Assembly (NCBI RefSeq): GCF_947496075.1
Contig: NZ_CANMBJ010000001.1
Location: forward strand, 620,001-684,000
Length of the DNA stretch: 64,000 bases
Source of the DNA: an uncultured Tateyamaria sp.
Lineage (GTDB): Bacteria > Pseudomonadota > Alphaproteobacteria > Rhodobacterales > Rhodobacteraceae
Direction: 5' to 3'
A program made the translations under genes and the position numbers. Under the pieces are notes generated by a model. That model was not told the origin of the DNA and did not search any database. It worked only from the letters and a program-made list of their open reading frames with translations. Shown here piece after piece: positions 41,837 through 51,050 of this stretch (position 1 is its first letter; every line of letters begins with the position of its first letter).

Positions 41837-42964
41837 TCAAAGCTTGCAATCCGCCGCATAAGGATCGCTGTGATCCGTCGCAGCCGTGCCGACGATCCGG
41901 TTGGTGACCAGATCACCTTCCTTGATCACTTCGCGCATGTAGATGTCCTGTACGGGGTGGTTGTTTGCCCCGAACGAGAATTTGCCGCGCACAGACTGAA
42001 AATCCGCCTCTTTCAACGCAGCACGGAAGGCATCGGCATCATCCACATCTGCCTTGGCCGCAGCCGAGGCCAGCAAAAGACCGGTATCAAAGCCCTGCGC
42101 CGCGTAGATCGACGGCAGACGACCATACTCCGCCTCGAATGCCGCAACAAACTCGGCGTTGCCGGGGACATCCAGATCCTTGGACCAGTGCGCCGTGTTC
42201 TTGGCCCCCACGGCGGCGTCGCCAATGGCACCCAAAATGCCCTGGTCAAAGCTGAACGCTGGACCCGACACAGGCTTGTCCACGCCGGACCCCGCGTATT
42301 GCTTCATGAATGAGATCCCCATGCCTCCCGGCAGGAAGAAATAGATCTGGTCGGCATCACTCGCCCGCATCTGCGCAATCTCGGCCGCATAGTCGGTCTG
42401 ACCCAGCTTGGTATAGACCTCGGCCGCAATCTCGCCTTGGAAGGTGCGCTTGAAACCGGCCATGATGTCCTGCCCCGCAGGATAATTCGGGGCCATCAGG
42501 AACACTTTGCCTGCCTCACCACTCAGCGCCGTGCCCGCCGCTTCCGAGAACGCATCGTTCTGCCAGCTCACATTGAAATAGTTCTGGTGGCATCCCTTGC
42601 CCGCCAATGCGGACGGGCCAGCGTTGGGCGACAGGTAGAACTTGCCCTGCGCCGTCGCGGCAGGCACCACCGCTATCGCCAGGTTCGACCAGATGATCCC
42701 GGTCATCACGTCGACCTTTTCGGACTGGATCATCTTGTCAGCCAGTTGCACGGCGATGTCCGGTTTGCGTTGGTCATCCTCGATCACCAGCTCGATGTCG
42801 TCATTGCCCTTCACTGCCAGCAGGAACCCGTCGCGCACGTCGATGCCAAGGCCCGCGCCACCGCCCGAAAGCGTTGTGATCATGCCAACCTTCACCCCAT
42901 CGGCTTGCGCGCCCGCACCCAGGGCCGCGACGCAGGTCGCAGCCAGAAGCTGTTTGAATGTCAT
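41837..42964 (-). CDS. HAAT ABC transporter substrate-binding protein (kyn operon)
   Basis: 375-aa periplasmic binding protein with a signal peptide (about 1-21, ending GAGAQAD). The N-terminal strand VKVGMITTLSGGGAGLGIDVRDGFLLA and ITGIIWSNLAIAVVPAAT resemble binding proteins for aromatic acids in the type I fold. Lying directly after kynU, it probably binds an aromatic compound tied to tryptophan breakdown, such as kynurenine or anthranilate. This is an inference from context; no ligand residues can be assigned. Confidence 0.85.
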   Translation of the reverse strand: MTFKQLLAATCVAALGAGAQADGVKVGMITTLSGGGAGLGIDVRDGFLLAVKGNDDIELVIEDDQRKPDIAVQLADKMIQSEKVDVMTGIIWSNLAIAVVPAATAQGKFYLSPNAGPSALAGKGCHQNYFNVSWQNDAFSEAAGTALSGEAGKVFLMAPNYPAGQDIMAGFKRTFQGEIAAEVYTKLGQTDYAAEIAQMRASDADQIYFFLPGGMGISFMKQYAGSGVDKPVSGPAFSFDQGILGAIGDAAVGAKNTAHWSKDLDVPGNAEFVAAFEAEYGRLPSIYAAQGFDTGLLLASAAAKADVDDADAFRAALKEADFQSVRGKFSFGANNHPVQDIYMREVIKEGDLVTNRIVGTAATDHSDPYAADCKL

Positions 42965-43048
42965 TGAAATCTCTCCCTTGTCTGCCGGACTCTGACGGCC
43001 CGTCTTTCGTCGCTATCAGGCGCTTATACGCCCCCATTCTGTCAAGCC

Positions 43049-44233
43049 CTAGGTCACTCTCTGGCGAGCCATAAAGACAGGATCGTCCCACAACCGGTCT
43101 CTCATGACGGTTTCGATGTGGTCCACAGCCGCCAAAACATCTGCCTTATCCAGATACAGCGGAGTGAAGCCGAACCGCATGATGTCCGGCGCGCGGAAAT
43201 CCCCGATCACGCCCCGCGCAATCAGTGCCTGCATCGCCGCATAGCCATTCTCGAAGCCGAACGACACCTGGCTGCCGCGCTGCGCTGCATCGCGCGGGCT
43301 GGCAAGAGTCAGCTCGGGCACGCGCGCCTCAACCTCGCGGATGAACACCTCCTGCAAAGCCACTGATGCGACACGCAAATCCTGCATGTCGATGCCTTCC
43401 CACACCTCCAGGGCCGCCTCCAACGCGGTCAATTGGATCACCGGCGGTGTGCCGACCCGCATCCGCTCGATACCCGGCGCCGGGCGATAGTCGAGGTCGA
43501 AAGCAAAGGGTGCGTCATGCCCCAGCCACCCGGCCAATGCAGGATCGACGCTGTCCGCGAGGTCGGGCCGCACATAGATAAAGGCAGGCGCACCCGGCCC
43601 ACCGTTCAGATACTTGTAGGTACAGCCCACCGCGAATTCGCAAGCGCAAGCAGCCAGATCAACGGGCAACGCACCCGCGCTGTGGGCCAAATCCCAGATC
43701 ATCACGGCCCCGGAACTGTGCGCCAGTTCGGTGATGGCCCCCATGTCATGCACCCGGCCCGTGCGGTAATCGACCTGCGTCAGCATCACCGCAGCCACAT
43801 CGTCATCAATAGCATCAGCAACCGCCTCGGGCGCGACCACGCGCAACTCGTATCCGCCGTCCAGCATCTGGATCAGGCCTTGCGCCATGTAAAGATCGGT
43901 AGGGAAGTTACCGGAATCACTCAGAATAACCTTGCGATCCGGCCGCATCTTAAGAGCGGCAGCCAGTGCCTGATAAACCTTGATCGACAGCGTATCGCCC
44001 ATCACGACCGAGCCTGCGGGCGCACCGATCAACCGACCCACCATATCTCCGACCCGGCTCGGTTGTGCCATCCAACCGGCACTGTTCCACCCCTTGATCA
44101 GTTGCGCGCCCCATTCATCCTGCATCATCTCGGCCACGCGCGCCTTGGCATTCCGCGGCAGCGGGCCAAGAGAGTTGCCATCAAGATAGATGACACCCTC
44201 AGGCAGATCGAAAAACTCTTTTCTCAAAACCAT
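43049..44233 (-). CDS. kynU: Kynureninase (KynU)
   Basis: 394-aa PLP enzyme, cleaving kynurenine to anthranilate and alanine. It starts FFDLPEGVIYLDGNSLGPLP. The PLP Lys lies in GCTYKYLNGGPGAPAF, with the phosphate and ring contacts in LSDSGNFPTDLYM and VIWDLAHSAGALPVD. Length is typical. The start codon directly abuts the stop of kynA (no gap), so the two are translationally coupled. The kynurenine formamidase (KynB) that links them is not in this operon. Confidence 0.95.
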   Translation of the reverse strand: MVLRKEFFDLPEGVIYLDGNSLGPLPRNAKARVAEMMQDEWGAQLIKGWNSAGWMAQPSRVGDMVGRLIGAPAGSVVMGDTLSIKVYQALAAALKMRPDRKVILSDSGNFPTDLYMAQGLIQMLDGGYELRVVAPEAVADAIDDDVAAVMLTQVDYRTGRVHDMGAITELAHSSGAVMIWDLAHSAGALPVDLAACACEFAVGCTYKYLNGGPGAPAFIYVRPDLADSVDPALAGWLGHDAPFAFDLDYRPAPGIERMRVGTPPVIQLTALEAALEVWEGIDMQDLRVASVALQEVFIREVEARVPELTLASPRDAAQRGSQVSFGFENGYAAMQALIARGVIGDFRAPDIMRFGFTPLYLDKADVLAAVDHIETVMRDRLWDDPVFMARQRVT

Positions 44234-45058
44234 CTACAGGGCCCCTCTCACATTCCAAAGCTCAGGAAACAGAACAACGTCCAGCATCTTGCGCAAATAG
44301 CTGACCCCGTCCGTTCCGCCAGTGCCGCGCTTGAAGCCGATAATGCGCTCGACCGTGGTGACATGGTTGAACCGCCAGCGGCGGAAATAGTCCTCAAGAT
44401 CCACAAGCTTCTCAGCAAGTTCATAAAGCTCCCAATGGGTTGCCGGATCTTCATAAACCTTTTGCCACAAATCCTGTACGAGATCGCGCGCAGCCCACGG
44501 CCCGGTGTGCGGCTCCCCCGACAGATCGGTCGCGTCGAAATGACTGCCCAATCGGGCCAATGCCACCTGATACAGGCTCGGGCGCACCAACTCCGCGGAC
44601 AAGATGGCGAACGCCTCGGGCCGATGTTCATGCACCTTGGACACGGCAAGCTGCCGGTTGCCCAACACGTACTCAATCAGCCGGTACTGATGCGACTGAA
44701 AGCCCGATGAATTACCAAGGCTGGGCCGAAAAGTCGTGTATTCACTGGGAGTCATCGTGCGCAGCACATCCCACGCCCCATTGAGTTGCTCAAATATGCG
44801 CGCCACCCGCGTCAGCATCTTGAAGGCTGGGGCCAGATCCCCCACCGCGATCGCATCCCGGGCCGAGTTCAACTCGTGGATGGCCAACCGCATCCACAGC
44901 TCGGATGTCTGGTGCTGGATGATGAACAGCATCTCGTCATGGGCGTCCGAACGCGGATGCTGAGCGGTCAGCAGCGCATCCAGTTCGAGATAATCGCCGT
45001 AAGACATGTCGCCTTTGAAATCGAGCTTGGCACCATGGTGTTCGTCATTGCCGGTCAT
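44234..45058 (-). CDS. kynA: Tryptophan 2,3-dioxygenase (KynA)
   Basis: 274-aa heme dioxygenase opening the indole ring of L-tryptophan to N-formylkynurenine. It starts near [18 protein letters not shown]. The substrate loop is [18 protein letters not shown], with [10 protein letters not shown] containing the active-site His-Gln-Thr-Ser-Glu-Leu-Trp. Heme and substrate contacts are in [18 protein letters not shown]; the proximal His is in [14 protein letters not shown]. Start 45058 is chosen because the upstream extension is not conserved. First gene of the operon. Confidence 0.95.
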   Translation of the reverse strand: MTGNDEHHGAKLDFKGDMSYGDYLELDALLTAQHPRSDAHDEMLFIIQHQTSELWMRLAIHELNSARDAIAVGDLAPAFKMLTRVARIFEQLNGAWDVLRTMTPSEYTTFRPSLGNSSGFQSHQYRLIEYVLGNRQLAVSKVHEHRPEAFAILSAELVRPSLYQVALARLGSHFDATDLSGEPHTGPWAARDLVQDLWQKVYEDPATHWELYELAEKLVDLEDYFRRWRFNHVTTVERIIGFKRGTGGTDGVSYLRKMLDVVLFPELWNVRGAL

Positions 45059-45314
45059 TGCGTGTCTCCCCCGCACGATAATGTTCAGGCACGCGGCGAT
45101 GTCCATAGCAGCACATGACGGAAAGCCCCGAACGCGACCGATGTGATGCAACCGGTTTTCAACATCCGGCCCCATCAGCAGCCACGCCATTGAAGTCCAA
45201 CCACGCAGTATTCACAGCCCAAAGGCACGCGCGCTGATAAAACCCGCCCTATTTGACATGGGACAAGTCAACGTGGCGTCGAGTGGCCTAATATCTCCAA
45301 CGAGAGGTAAAGCC

Positions 45315-45872
45315 ATGACCATTTTGATCGCATTTGGAACGGTCGAAGGACAAACGCGCAAAATCGCGCAATTTGTGGACGACCAGCTTCGCAAAGCCGG
45401 ACAGGAAACGGTCCTGTTTGATACGGATGAAAGGACCGAAGGGTTGGCGTTTGATGGCGTCGACAAGGTCATACTTGCGGCATCAGTCCATGAGAGACGC
45501 CATCCAAAGCCGTTTGAGATCTTCGTCGCAAGCAGTCGCCAGGATCTGGCCAAACGACCAACACTGCTTTTGTCTATAAGCTTGAAAGCCGCATTCCCGG
45601 ACGGTCGGGAAGAAGCGCAGGACTACGTGGATGAAATGAAGCTTCGCACCGGTCTCACCACCACCCGTGAACTTTTGGTGGCCGGAGCCATTCGCTCGGA
45701 CAGCTACGACTTTTACGCGTCGCAGGTCTTGCACCACGTTGTTTTGTCGGATCAGACGTTCGATCCCTCGGCACGTGATTACGAGTTCACGGACTGGGAC
45801 GAACTCGGTTCATGTGTTGCCGACTTTTTGTTGAACGATGCAGCGGGCCTACACGACGAAACCGCAACCTAG
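45315..45872 (+). CDS. Flavodoxin-domain protein (HemG-like)
   Basis: 185-aa flavodoxin fold. Residues 1-15 (TILIAFGTVEGQTRKIAQFV) give the FMN phosphate loop, GTVEGQTRK. The family includes menaquinone-dependent protoporphyrinogen IX dehydrogenase (HemG); the motif SVHERRHPKPFEIFVASS parallels the HemG region after the second strand. Assignment to HemG itself is uncertain. Start 45315 is chosen because the longer frame adds residues without similarity. It diverges from kynA. Confidence 0.8.
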   Translation: MTILIAFGTVEGQTRKIAQFVDDQLRKAGQETVLFDTDERTEGLAFDGVDKVILAASVHERRHPKPFEIFVASSRQDLAKRPTLLLSISLKAAFPDGREEAQDYVDEMKLRTGLTTTRELLVAGAIRSDSYDFYASQVLHHVVLSDQTFDPSARDYEFTDWDELGSCVADFLLNDAAGLHDETAT

Positions 45873-46017
45873 TCCGCAGCAGTCCAAAACAACACTTTTC
45901 AAGGCTTGCGGCTGCCTTGGCTTCAAACGGGTCATTGGTGCCCATCGCGCCACAGGCCCTCTCGGTCAGTCACTGACGCAAGCGGCAAACGCGTCTGAAC
46001 TCTTGCAGTGGGACCAG

Positions 46018-46107
46018 TGGCGGAGGCTGTGGGATTCGAACCCACGGGACGCTCTCACGCCCAACGGTTTTCAAGACCGCCGCATTCGACCACTCTGCCA
46101 AACCTCC
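46018..46107 (-). tRNA. tRNA-Ser (anticodon TGA)
   Basis: On the minus strand a 90-base type II tRNA is seen. The acceptor GGAGGTT pairs with AGCCTCC, the anticodon loop is CTTGAAA with anticodon TGA, a long variable arm follows (GGGCGTGAGAGCGTCC), the T loop is GGTTCGAATCC, and CCA is encoded at 46018-46020. It reads UCA and other UCN codons. Confidence 0.97.
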
Positions 46108-46321
46108 GGTGGACCCGCTTTATGCGGGCACACGTGATTCGGCAAACCCCACATCCAAGGGAAAAATCGCCGACAAACGAATCACATGCTTTTCAGATCG
46201 GGCGGATCAGGCTATGGTTGCGCCAGAACCCTGCCATAGTGGGGCAAATCGCTGTGTCGGACGCGACACCAATAGAGCCCAAAAATGGGCATACAGGCAA
46301 CAGCAGGCAAGGACTTGGTCC

Positions 46322-47245
46322 ATGAGCAGATATTCTTCCCGTTTCACATTTCGCAGCAGCACCGCCCTCCTCCTCGCCATTGGCCTGTTGGCCGGATGCG
46401 ACGAAAGCGGTCAGTTTGTGGCGATGGACGCGTTCAAACGCTCCAACACCTCGGTCGAGGGCACGGCACAGGACGCCACGTCGATCAAGACCGTCGAACG
46501 GGACGTGGAAGCGCCCGACGTCTTCTCTGCAACTGAGGCCGGCCTTTGGGACGGACGCCCGTCACTGGGCGGTGTCTGGGTCGCACACCCGGACGTGACC
46601 GAGCCTGAGCGCGTCATCATCCGCAACACCGAAAACGACAAGTTTGTCGTCGGCGCACTGTTCCGCCGGGAACGCGATATTCCCGGCCCGCGCCTGCAGA
46701 TCAGCTCGGACGCGGCCGAAGCGCTGAGCATGCTGGCCGGTGCCCCCTCACAGCTGAACGTGACAGCCCTGCGCAAGGAAGAAGTTGCAGTAGAACCCGA
46801 ATTGACCGAAGCCGAAGCCACCGTGGCGGCCCCTGCGGATATCACCGAAACGACCCTCGACCCAATCGAAAGTGCGGCTGCTGTCCTTGATGCGCCTGCC
46901 CAGGCCGAAGTCACACCTGCTGCAGCGCCCACAGCCGCGCAGGGCATCCAGCCCGCTCCGACACCCACCGCGATCCCTGCGGCTGCAACAACGCGGCCCA
47001 CCGCTTCCAAACTGGACAAGCCGTTCATCCAGATCGGCATCTTCTCGGTTCAGGCCAATGCCGACCGGACCGCCACGCAAATGCGCAATGCAGGGGTCAT
47101 CCCCACCGTGAAAACCTTTGAGCGCGACGGCAAATCGTTCTGGCGCGTTGTTGTTGGCCCCGCCGGCACATCCTCGGAACGCAGCCAGCTGCTGACCAAG
47201 ATCAAGGACGAAGGGTTCACGGACGCATACGCCGTCACCAACTGA
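46322..47245 (+). CDS. SPOR-domain lipoprotein
   Basis: 307 aa. The lipoprotein signal ends with LLAGC (Cys26 lipidated). A charged middle with acidic and Ala/Pro-rich stretches leads to a C-terminal SPOR domain (about 228-306: FIQIGIFSVQANADRTATQM, GKSFWRVVVGPA) that binds denuded septal peptidoglycan. Start 46322 is the signal-peptide start; the upstream codons are not part of it. Next gene, a D,D-carboxypeptidase, follows after 17 bases, suggesting a joint role in cell-wall trimming at the septum. Confidence 0.85.
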   Translation: MSRYSSRFTFRSSTALLLAIGLLAGCDESGQFVAMDAFKRSNTSVEGTAQDATSIKTVERDVEAPDVFSATEAGLWDGRPSLGGVWVAHPDVTEPERVIIRNTENDKFVVGALFRRERDIPGPRLQISSDAAEALSMLAGAPSQLNVTALRKEEVAVEPELTEAEATVAAPADITETTLDPIESAAAVLDAPAQAEVTPAAAPTAAQGIQPAPTPTAIPAAATTRPTASKLDKPFIQIGIFSVQANADRTATQMRNAGVIPTVKTFERDGKSFWRVVVGPAGTSSERSQLLTKIKDEGFTDAYAVTN

Positions 47246-47262
47246 CCAGGAGCATACCCCCC

Positions 47263-48429
47263 GTGATCCGCCCTCTTGCTGCCGCCGCCCTTTTGATTGC
47301 AACCACCGCGCTGCCTGTCACCGCGTTTGAGACGCGAGCGTCAGCGGCCTATGTCATCGATCATACGACCGGCACGGTGCTGCTGAACAAGAACGCGGAT
47401 GATCCGCTGCCGCCTGCGTCCATGTCCAAGCTGATGACGCTCTATATGGCGTTCGAGGCGATCGAACGTGGGCAAATGTCCATGACGGACGAATTGGTCG
47501 TGTCGGCACACGCCAACAGCTTTGGCGGCTCAACCCTGTTTTTGAAACAGGGCGAACGGGTCACGGTCGAGGATTTGATCCGCGGCATCATCGTCCTGTC
47601 GGGCAATGATGCCTGCGTCGTGATCGCCGAAGCCCTCAGCCCGGACGGGACCGAAGCGGGCTTTGCCCGCCTGATGACCCGCCGCGCGCAAGAGATGGGG
47701 ATGACGAACTCGACCTTCGCCAATTCAAGCGGCTGGCCTGCCGCAGGCCACCTTATGTCCATGCGGGACCTGGGCCTTCTGTCGCAGCGTCTGATTGCGG
47801 ACTATCCCGAATATTACCCTATGTTTTCGGAAACCGAGTTCCTGTTTGACGAAGAAGAAAGCTCGAACCGGTACAACCGGAACCCACTGCTCACGCTTGG
47901 CATCGGCGCGGACGGCCTGAAAACCGGCCATACGCAAGAGGCTGGCTACGGCCTCACCGGCTCGGCCAAGCAAGGGGACCGCCGCGTTGTGTTCGTGATC
48001 TCGGGCCTCGATACGGCCGCAGGACGGGCTCAGGAATCCGAAGCCATCGTAAACTGGGCCTTCCGTCAATTTGCTGAACGCACCGTCGTCGAAAGCGGGT
48101 CTCGCGTTGCCACCGCACGGGTCTGGGAAGGGGCTGAACCCGAAGTCGGGCTTGTCCCGCAAGAGGACGTGACCATCCTCCTGCCCATTCTTGCTGGCAA
48201 AACCGTGGATGCTGAAGTGGTCTATACCGGCCCGATCCAGGCCCCCATTTCCGAAGGGACAGAACTGGCCGAGCTGGTCATCCAACCCGAAGGTTTGCCC
48301 GAAGTACGTATTCCCTTGGTGGCCGAAGCCGACATCGCGCATGGCGGCTTCCTGGCCAAGCTTTCTACCGCAGCCCTGTCGCTGATTGAACGGATGAATT
48401 CAGGCAACACAGCCGAAGGTGACGTGTGA
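47263..48429 (+). CDS. D-alanyl-D-alanine carboxypeptidase (PBP5/6 family)
   Basis: 388-aa penicillin-binding protein of the S11 peptidase family that removes the terminal D-Ala of stem peptides. It has a GTG start (47263) and a signal peptide (about 1-21). The three active-site motifs are present: SxxK in PASMSKLMT, SxN in LSGNDACVV, and KTG in LKTGHTQEAGYG. A C-terminal beta domain and a membrane-associating helix end the protein. It is coupled to tmk by a GTGA overlap. Confidence 0.94.
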   Translation: MIRPLAAAALLIATTALPVTAFETRASAAYVIDHTTGTVLLNKNADDPLPPASMSKLMTLYMAFEAIERGQMSMTDELVVSAHANSFGGSTLFLKQGERVTVEDLIRGIIVLSGNDACVVIAEALSPDGTEAGFARLMTRRAQEMGMTNSTFANSSGWPAAGHLMSMRDLGLLSQRLIADYPEYYPMFSETEFLFDEEESSNRYNRNPLLTLGIGADGLKTGHTQEAGYGLTGSAKQGDRRVVFVISGLDTAAGRAQESEAIVNWAFRQFAERTVVESGSRVATARVWEGAEPEVGLVPQEDVTILLPILAGKTVDAEVVYTGPIQAPISEGTELAELVIQPEGLPEVRIPLVAEADIAHGGFLAKLSTAALSLIERMNSGNTAEGDV

Positions 48430-49061
48430 CGTCCAAAGGGCACTTTATCACCTTCGAAGGCATTGATGGTTCCGGCAAATCCACGCAAGCGCGGATGCTG
48501 GCGGATCGTTTGCGTGAAGAAGGCCACGATGTTGTTCTGACACGCGAACCCGGCGGCAGCCCAGGGGCCGAAGAAATCCGCGCGCTGGTCCTGCAAGGGG
48601 ACCCCGACCGCTGGTCCGCCGAAACCGAACTTTTGCTGTTCACAGCCGCCCGCCGGGACCACATGGAACGGTTGATCCAACCTGCGATCGACGCCGGTCA
48701 AATCGTCATCTGCGACCGCTTTGCCGACAGCACACGCATGTATCAGGGCCTCAGCCGGGGCGACCTGCGCTCAAAGGTCGATGTGCTGCACGACCTGATG
48801 ATTGCGCGCGAACCCGACCTGACCATCCTGATCGACATGGACCCCGCACAGGGGCTGGCCCGCGCAAAGGGGCGTCAGGGAGTAGAGGAACGGTTCGAGG
48901 ATTTCGGCGCCGACCTGCAAAAGAAAATGCGCGCAGGCTTTCTCGCCCTTGCCACTGAGTTTTCGGATCGCTTCCGCACCATTGATGGCGCGCGCGCCAT
49001 CAACAACGTGGCCACCGACGTGCACGCCACGACCATGGCCCATCTGGCTTCTTCTGACTGA
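48426..49061 (+). CDS. tmk: Thymidylate kinase
   Basis: 211 aa. Phosphorylates dTMP to dTDP. P-loop EGIDGSGKST, then the dTMP-binding LTREPGGSPGAEEIR, base contact DRFADSTRMYQG (DRY-type), and the LID-like RAKGRQGVEERFE. GTG start with 4-base overlap of the dac stop. Nucleotide supply for replication fits the next gene, holB. Confidence 0.96.
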   Translation: MTSKGHFITFEGIDGSGKSTQARMLADRLREEGHDVVLTREPGGSPGAEEIRALVLQGDPDRWSAETELLLFTAARRDHMERLIQPAIDAGQIVICDRFADSTRMYQGLSRGDLRSKVDVLHDLMIAREPDLTILIDMDPAQGLARAKGRQGVEERFEDFGADLQKKMRAGFLALATEFSDRFRTIDGARAINNVATDVHATTMAHLASSD

Positions 49062-49134
49062 AAATACGACGGGGGACGGCGCGGATGCGCCGGGGGGCTG
49101 GCCCCCCTCCCCGCTCCGATGCTAGAGCAATCCC

Positions 49135-50253
49135 ATGGCTGACGAGACCCAAGACCCAACCCGCGTTCCCGGCGCACCGCACCCGCGCGAGACGCAGACG
49201 CTGATTGGTCAGGACGCGGCACAACAGACATTCCTGGACGCGTTCAACACCGGCCGCCTGCACCATGCGTGGCTGCTCACCGGCCCGCGCGGCGTGGGCA
49301 AGGCCACACTGGCATGGCGCATCGCCCGCTTTCTGCTCGCCACACCCGACCCGGACCCCGACGATATGTTTGGCGCCCCCGTACCCGCGACGCTCGATGT
49401 CTCGCCAGATCACCCCGTCGCACACCGCATCGCGGCAGGCGCAGACCCGGGCCTCAAATCCGTACACCGGACCGAAAACGAAAAGACCAAGCGGCTGCGC
49501 GACCAGATCACCATCGACGATATACGCGCACTTGGCTCGTTCTTCCAACTGTCCTCGACCGATGGGGGCCGCCGGGTGGTCATCATCGACGCCGCTGACG
49601 ACATGAACGTGAACGCGGCCAACGCGCTCCTGAAGATGCTGGAAGAGCCGCCAGCCCGCACCACGCTCCTGCTGATCTGCCACCAACCCAGCCGCCTTTT
49701 GCCGACAATCCGGTCGCGCTGCCGTACACTCAGGCTCGGCACGCTCAGCTCCACCCAGATGGAACAGGCGATGGCGCAAGCGGGCATTGACCCGGGCGCT
49801 GATGCCGCCGCACTTGCCGAACTCAGCGCCGGATCGGTGGGCGACGCGCTGCGCCTGTCCCTGCTCGACGGGCTCAAGCTCTACCGCGAAGTCATCCACC
49901 TGCTGGGCACCCTTCCAAATCTCGACCGCGCCCGCGCGCTGGCCCTTGCCGAAGCCGCGGCAGGCCGTGGGGCCGAAGAAAAGCTCGACCTGCTCTACAC
50001 ACTGATCGACGTGGCCCTTGGCCGCCTCGCCCGCACCGGCGCCCTCGGCCAGCCCCCGCAGGTCGAGGCCGCCCCGGACGAGGCGGCGATCCTCACCCGG
50101 CTGGCCCCGAACGCGGCCCAAGCCCGCGCCTGGGCCGACACCGCGCAACAGGCTCTCGCCCGCGCACGCCATGGTCGGGCGGTCAACCTTGACCCTGCCG
50201 CCCTCGTCCTAGATACGCTGTTCAAGCTTACCGACACGGCCCCTGCCCGATGA
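49135..50253 (+). CDS. holB: DNA polymerase III subunit delta' (HolB)
   Basis: 372-aa clamp-loader subunit. AAA+ module: Walker A TGPRGVGKATLAWRIA, sensor/SRC-region VIIDAADDMNVNAANALLKMLEEPP, then STFLLIC-like TTLLLICHQPSRLLPTIRSRC. The rest is the C-terminal collar domain. It starts 73 bases after tmk (with a GC-rich stem-loop at 49092-49107) and is coupled to tatD by ATGA. Confidence 0.94.
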   Translation: MADETQDPTRVPGAPHPRETQTLIGQDAAQQTFLDAFNTGRLHHAWLLTGPRGVGKATLAWRIARFLLATPDPDPDDMFGAPVPATLDVSPDHPVAHRIAAGADPGLKSVHRTENEKTKRLRDQITIDDIRALGSFFQLSSTDGGRRVVIIDAADDMNVNAANALLKMLEEPPARTTLLLICHQPSRLLPTIRSRCRTLRLGTLSSTQMEQAMAQAGIDPGADAAALAELSAGSVGDALRLSLLDGLKLYREVIHLLGTLPNLDRARALALAEAAAGRGAEEKLDLLYTLIDVALGRLARTGALGQPPQVEAAPDEAAILTRLAPNAAQARAWADTAQQALARARHGRAVNLDPAALVLDTLFKLTDTAPAR

Positions 50254-51050
50254 CGCCAGAAATCACCGACAGCCACTGCCACCTCGACTTCCCTGATTTC
50301 GACGGACAGCTGCCCCAGATCATCCAGAACGCCGCCGACGCGGGCGTCACCCGCATGGTCACGATCTGCACCAAGCTGCGGCTTGAACCGCAGGTGCGCG
50401 CCATTGCCGAAGCACATGCGCCGGTTTTTTATGCGGCAGGCACCCACCCGATGAGCGCAGCGGACGAGCCGCTGGCCACCACAGATCAGCTGATCGCGCT
50501 GACAGACCACCCCAAATTCGTCGGCATCGGTGAGTCTGGCCTCGATTACCACTACACATCCGACAGCGCGGACATTCAGAAAACGTCCCTGCGCATCCAT
50601 ATCGATGCCGCACGGCAAACCGGCCTACCCCTGATCATCCACGCCCGCGCAGCGGATGACGACATGGCCCAAATCCTGACCGAGGAATACAGGCAAGGCG
50701 CCTATACCTGCGTCATGCACTGCTTTTCATCATCGAAGACACTGGCCCACGCAGCACTCGATCTGGGCTTTTATCTCAGCATGTCCGGCATCACGGCCTT
50801 CCCCAAATCGCAAGAGCTGCGGGACATCTTTGCCGAAGCGCCGATGGACCGCATCCTGGTGGAAACAGACGCCCCATACCTCGCGCCGCCACCCCACCGC
50901 GGCAAGCGCAACGAACCGGCCTACACCGCGCATACCGCGCGCAAAGGGGCTGAAACCATGGGCCTCGACTACGCCGACTTCGCCGCGCAAACACAAAAGA
51001 ACTTCGACCGCTTGTTCTCCAAGGCGGCGGCCTACACAGTGCCCGCATGA
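50250..51050 (+). CDS. tatD: TatD-family metal-dependent deoxyribonuclease
   Basis: 266-aa TIM-barrel hydrolase. Metal ligands are in TDSHCHLDFPD, GESGLDYHYT (Glu), IIHARAADDD (His), MHCFSSS (His), and ETDAPYLAPPPHRGKRNEP (Asp). The family cleaves DNA 3'-5' and is tied to repair. Its start overlaps holB by ATGA and its stop overlaps the MBL gene by 4 bases, so all three are translated together. Confidence 0.95.
   Translation: MTPEITDSHCHLDFPDFDGQLPQIIQNAADAGVTRMVTICTKLRLEPQVRAIAEAHAPVFYAAGTHPMSAADEPLATTDQLIALTDHPKFVGIGESGLDYHYTSDSADIQKTSLRIHIDAARQTGLPLIIHARAADDDMAQILTEEYRQGAYTCVMHCFSSSKTLAHAALDLGFYLSMSGITAFPKSQELRDIFAEAPMDRILVETDAPYLAPPPHRGKRNEPAYTAHTARKGAETMGLDYADFAAQTQKNFDRLFSKAAAYTVPA

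Noticed and set aside
45253-45271. TTGAC-N9-GTCAA inverted repeat upstream of the flavodoxin gene
   Set aside because: Arms of only five bases; expected often by chance in an intergenic region of this size.
49092-49107. GGGGGGC / GCCCCCC hairpin between tmk and holB
   Set aside because: A loop of two bases cannot fold as drawn and no T-run follows; not listed as a terminator.
49000-50172. Minus-strand open frame of 390 codons opposite holB
   Set aside because: holB has complete motifs on the plus strand; the minus frame is a shadow.
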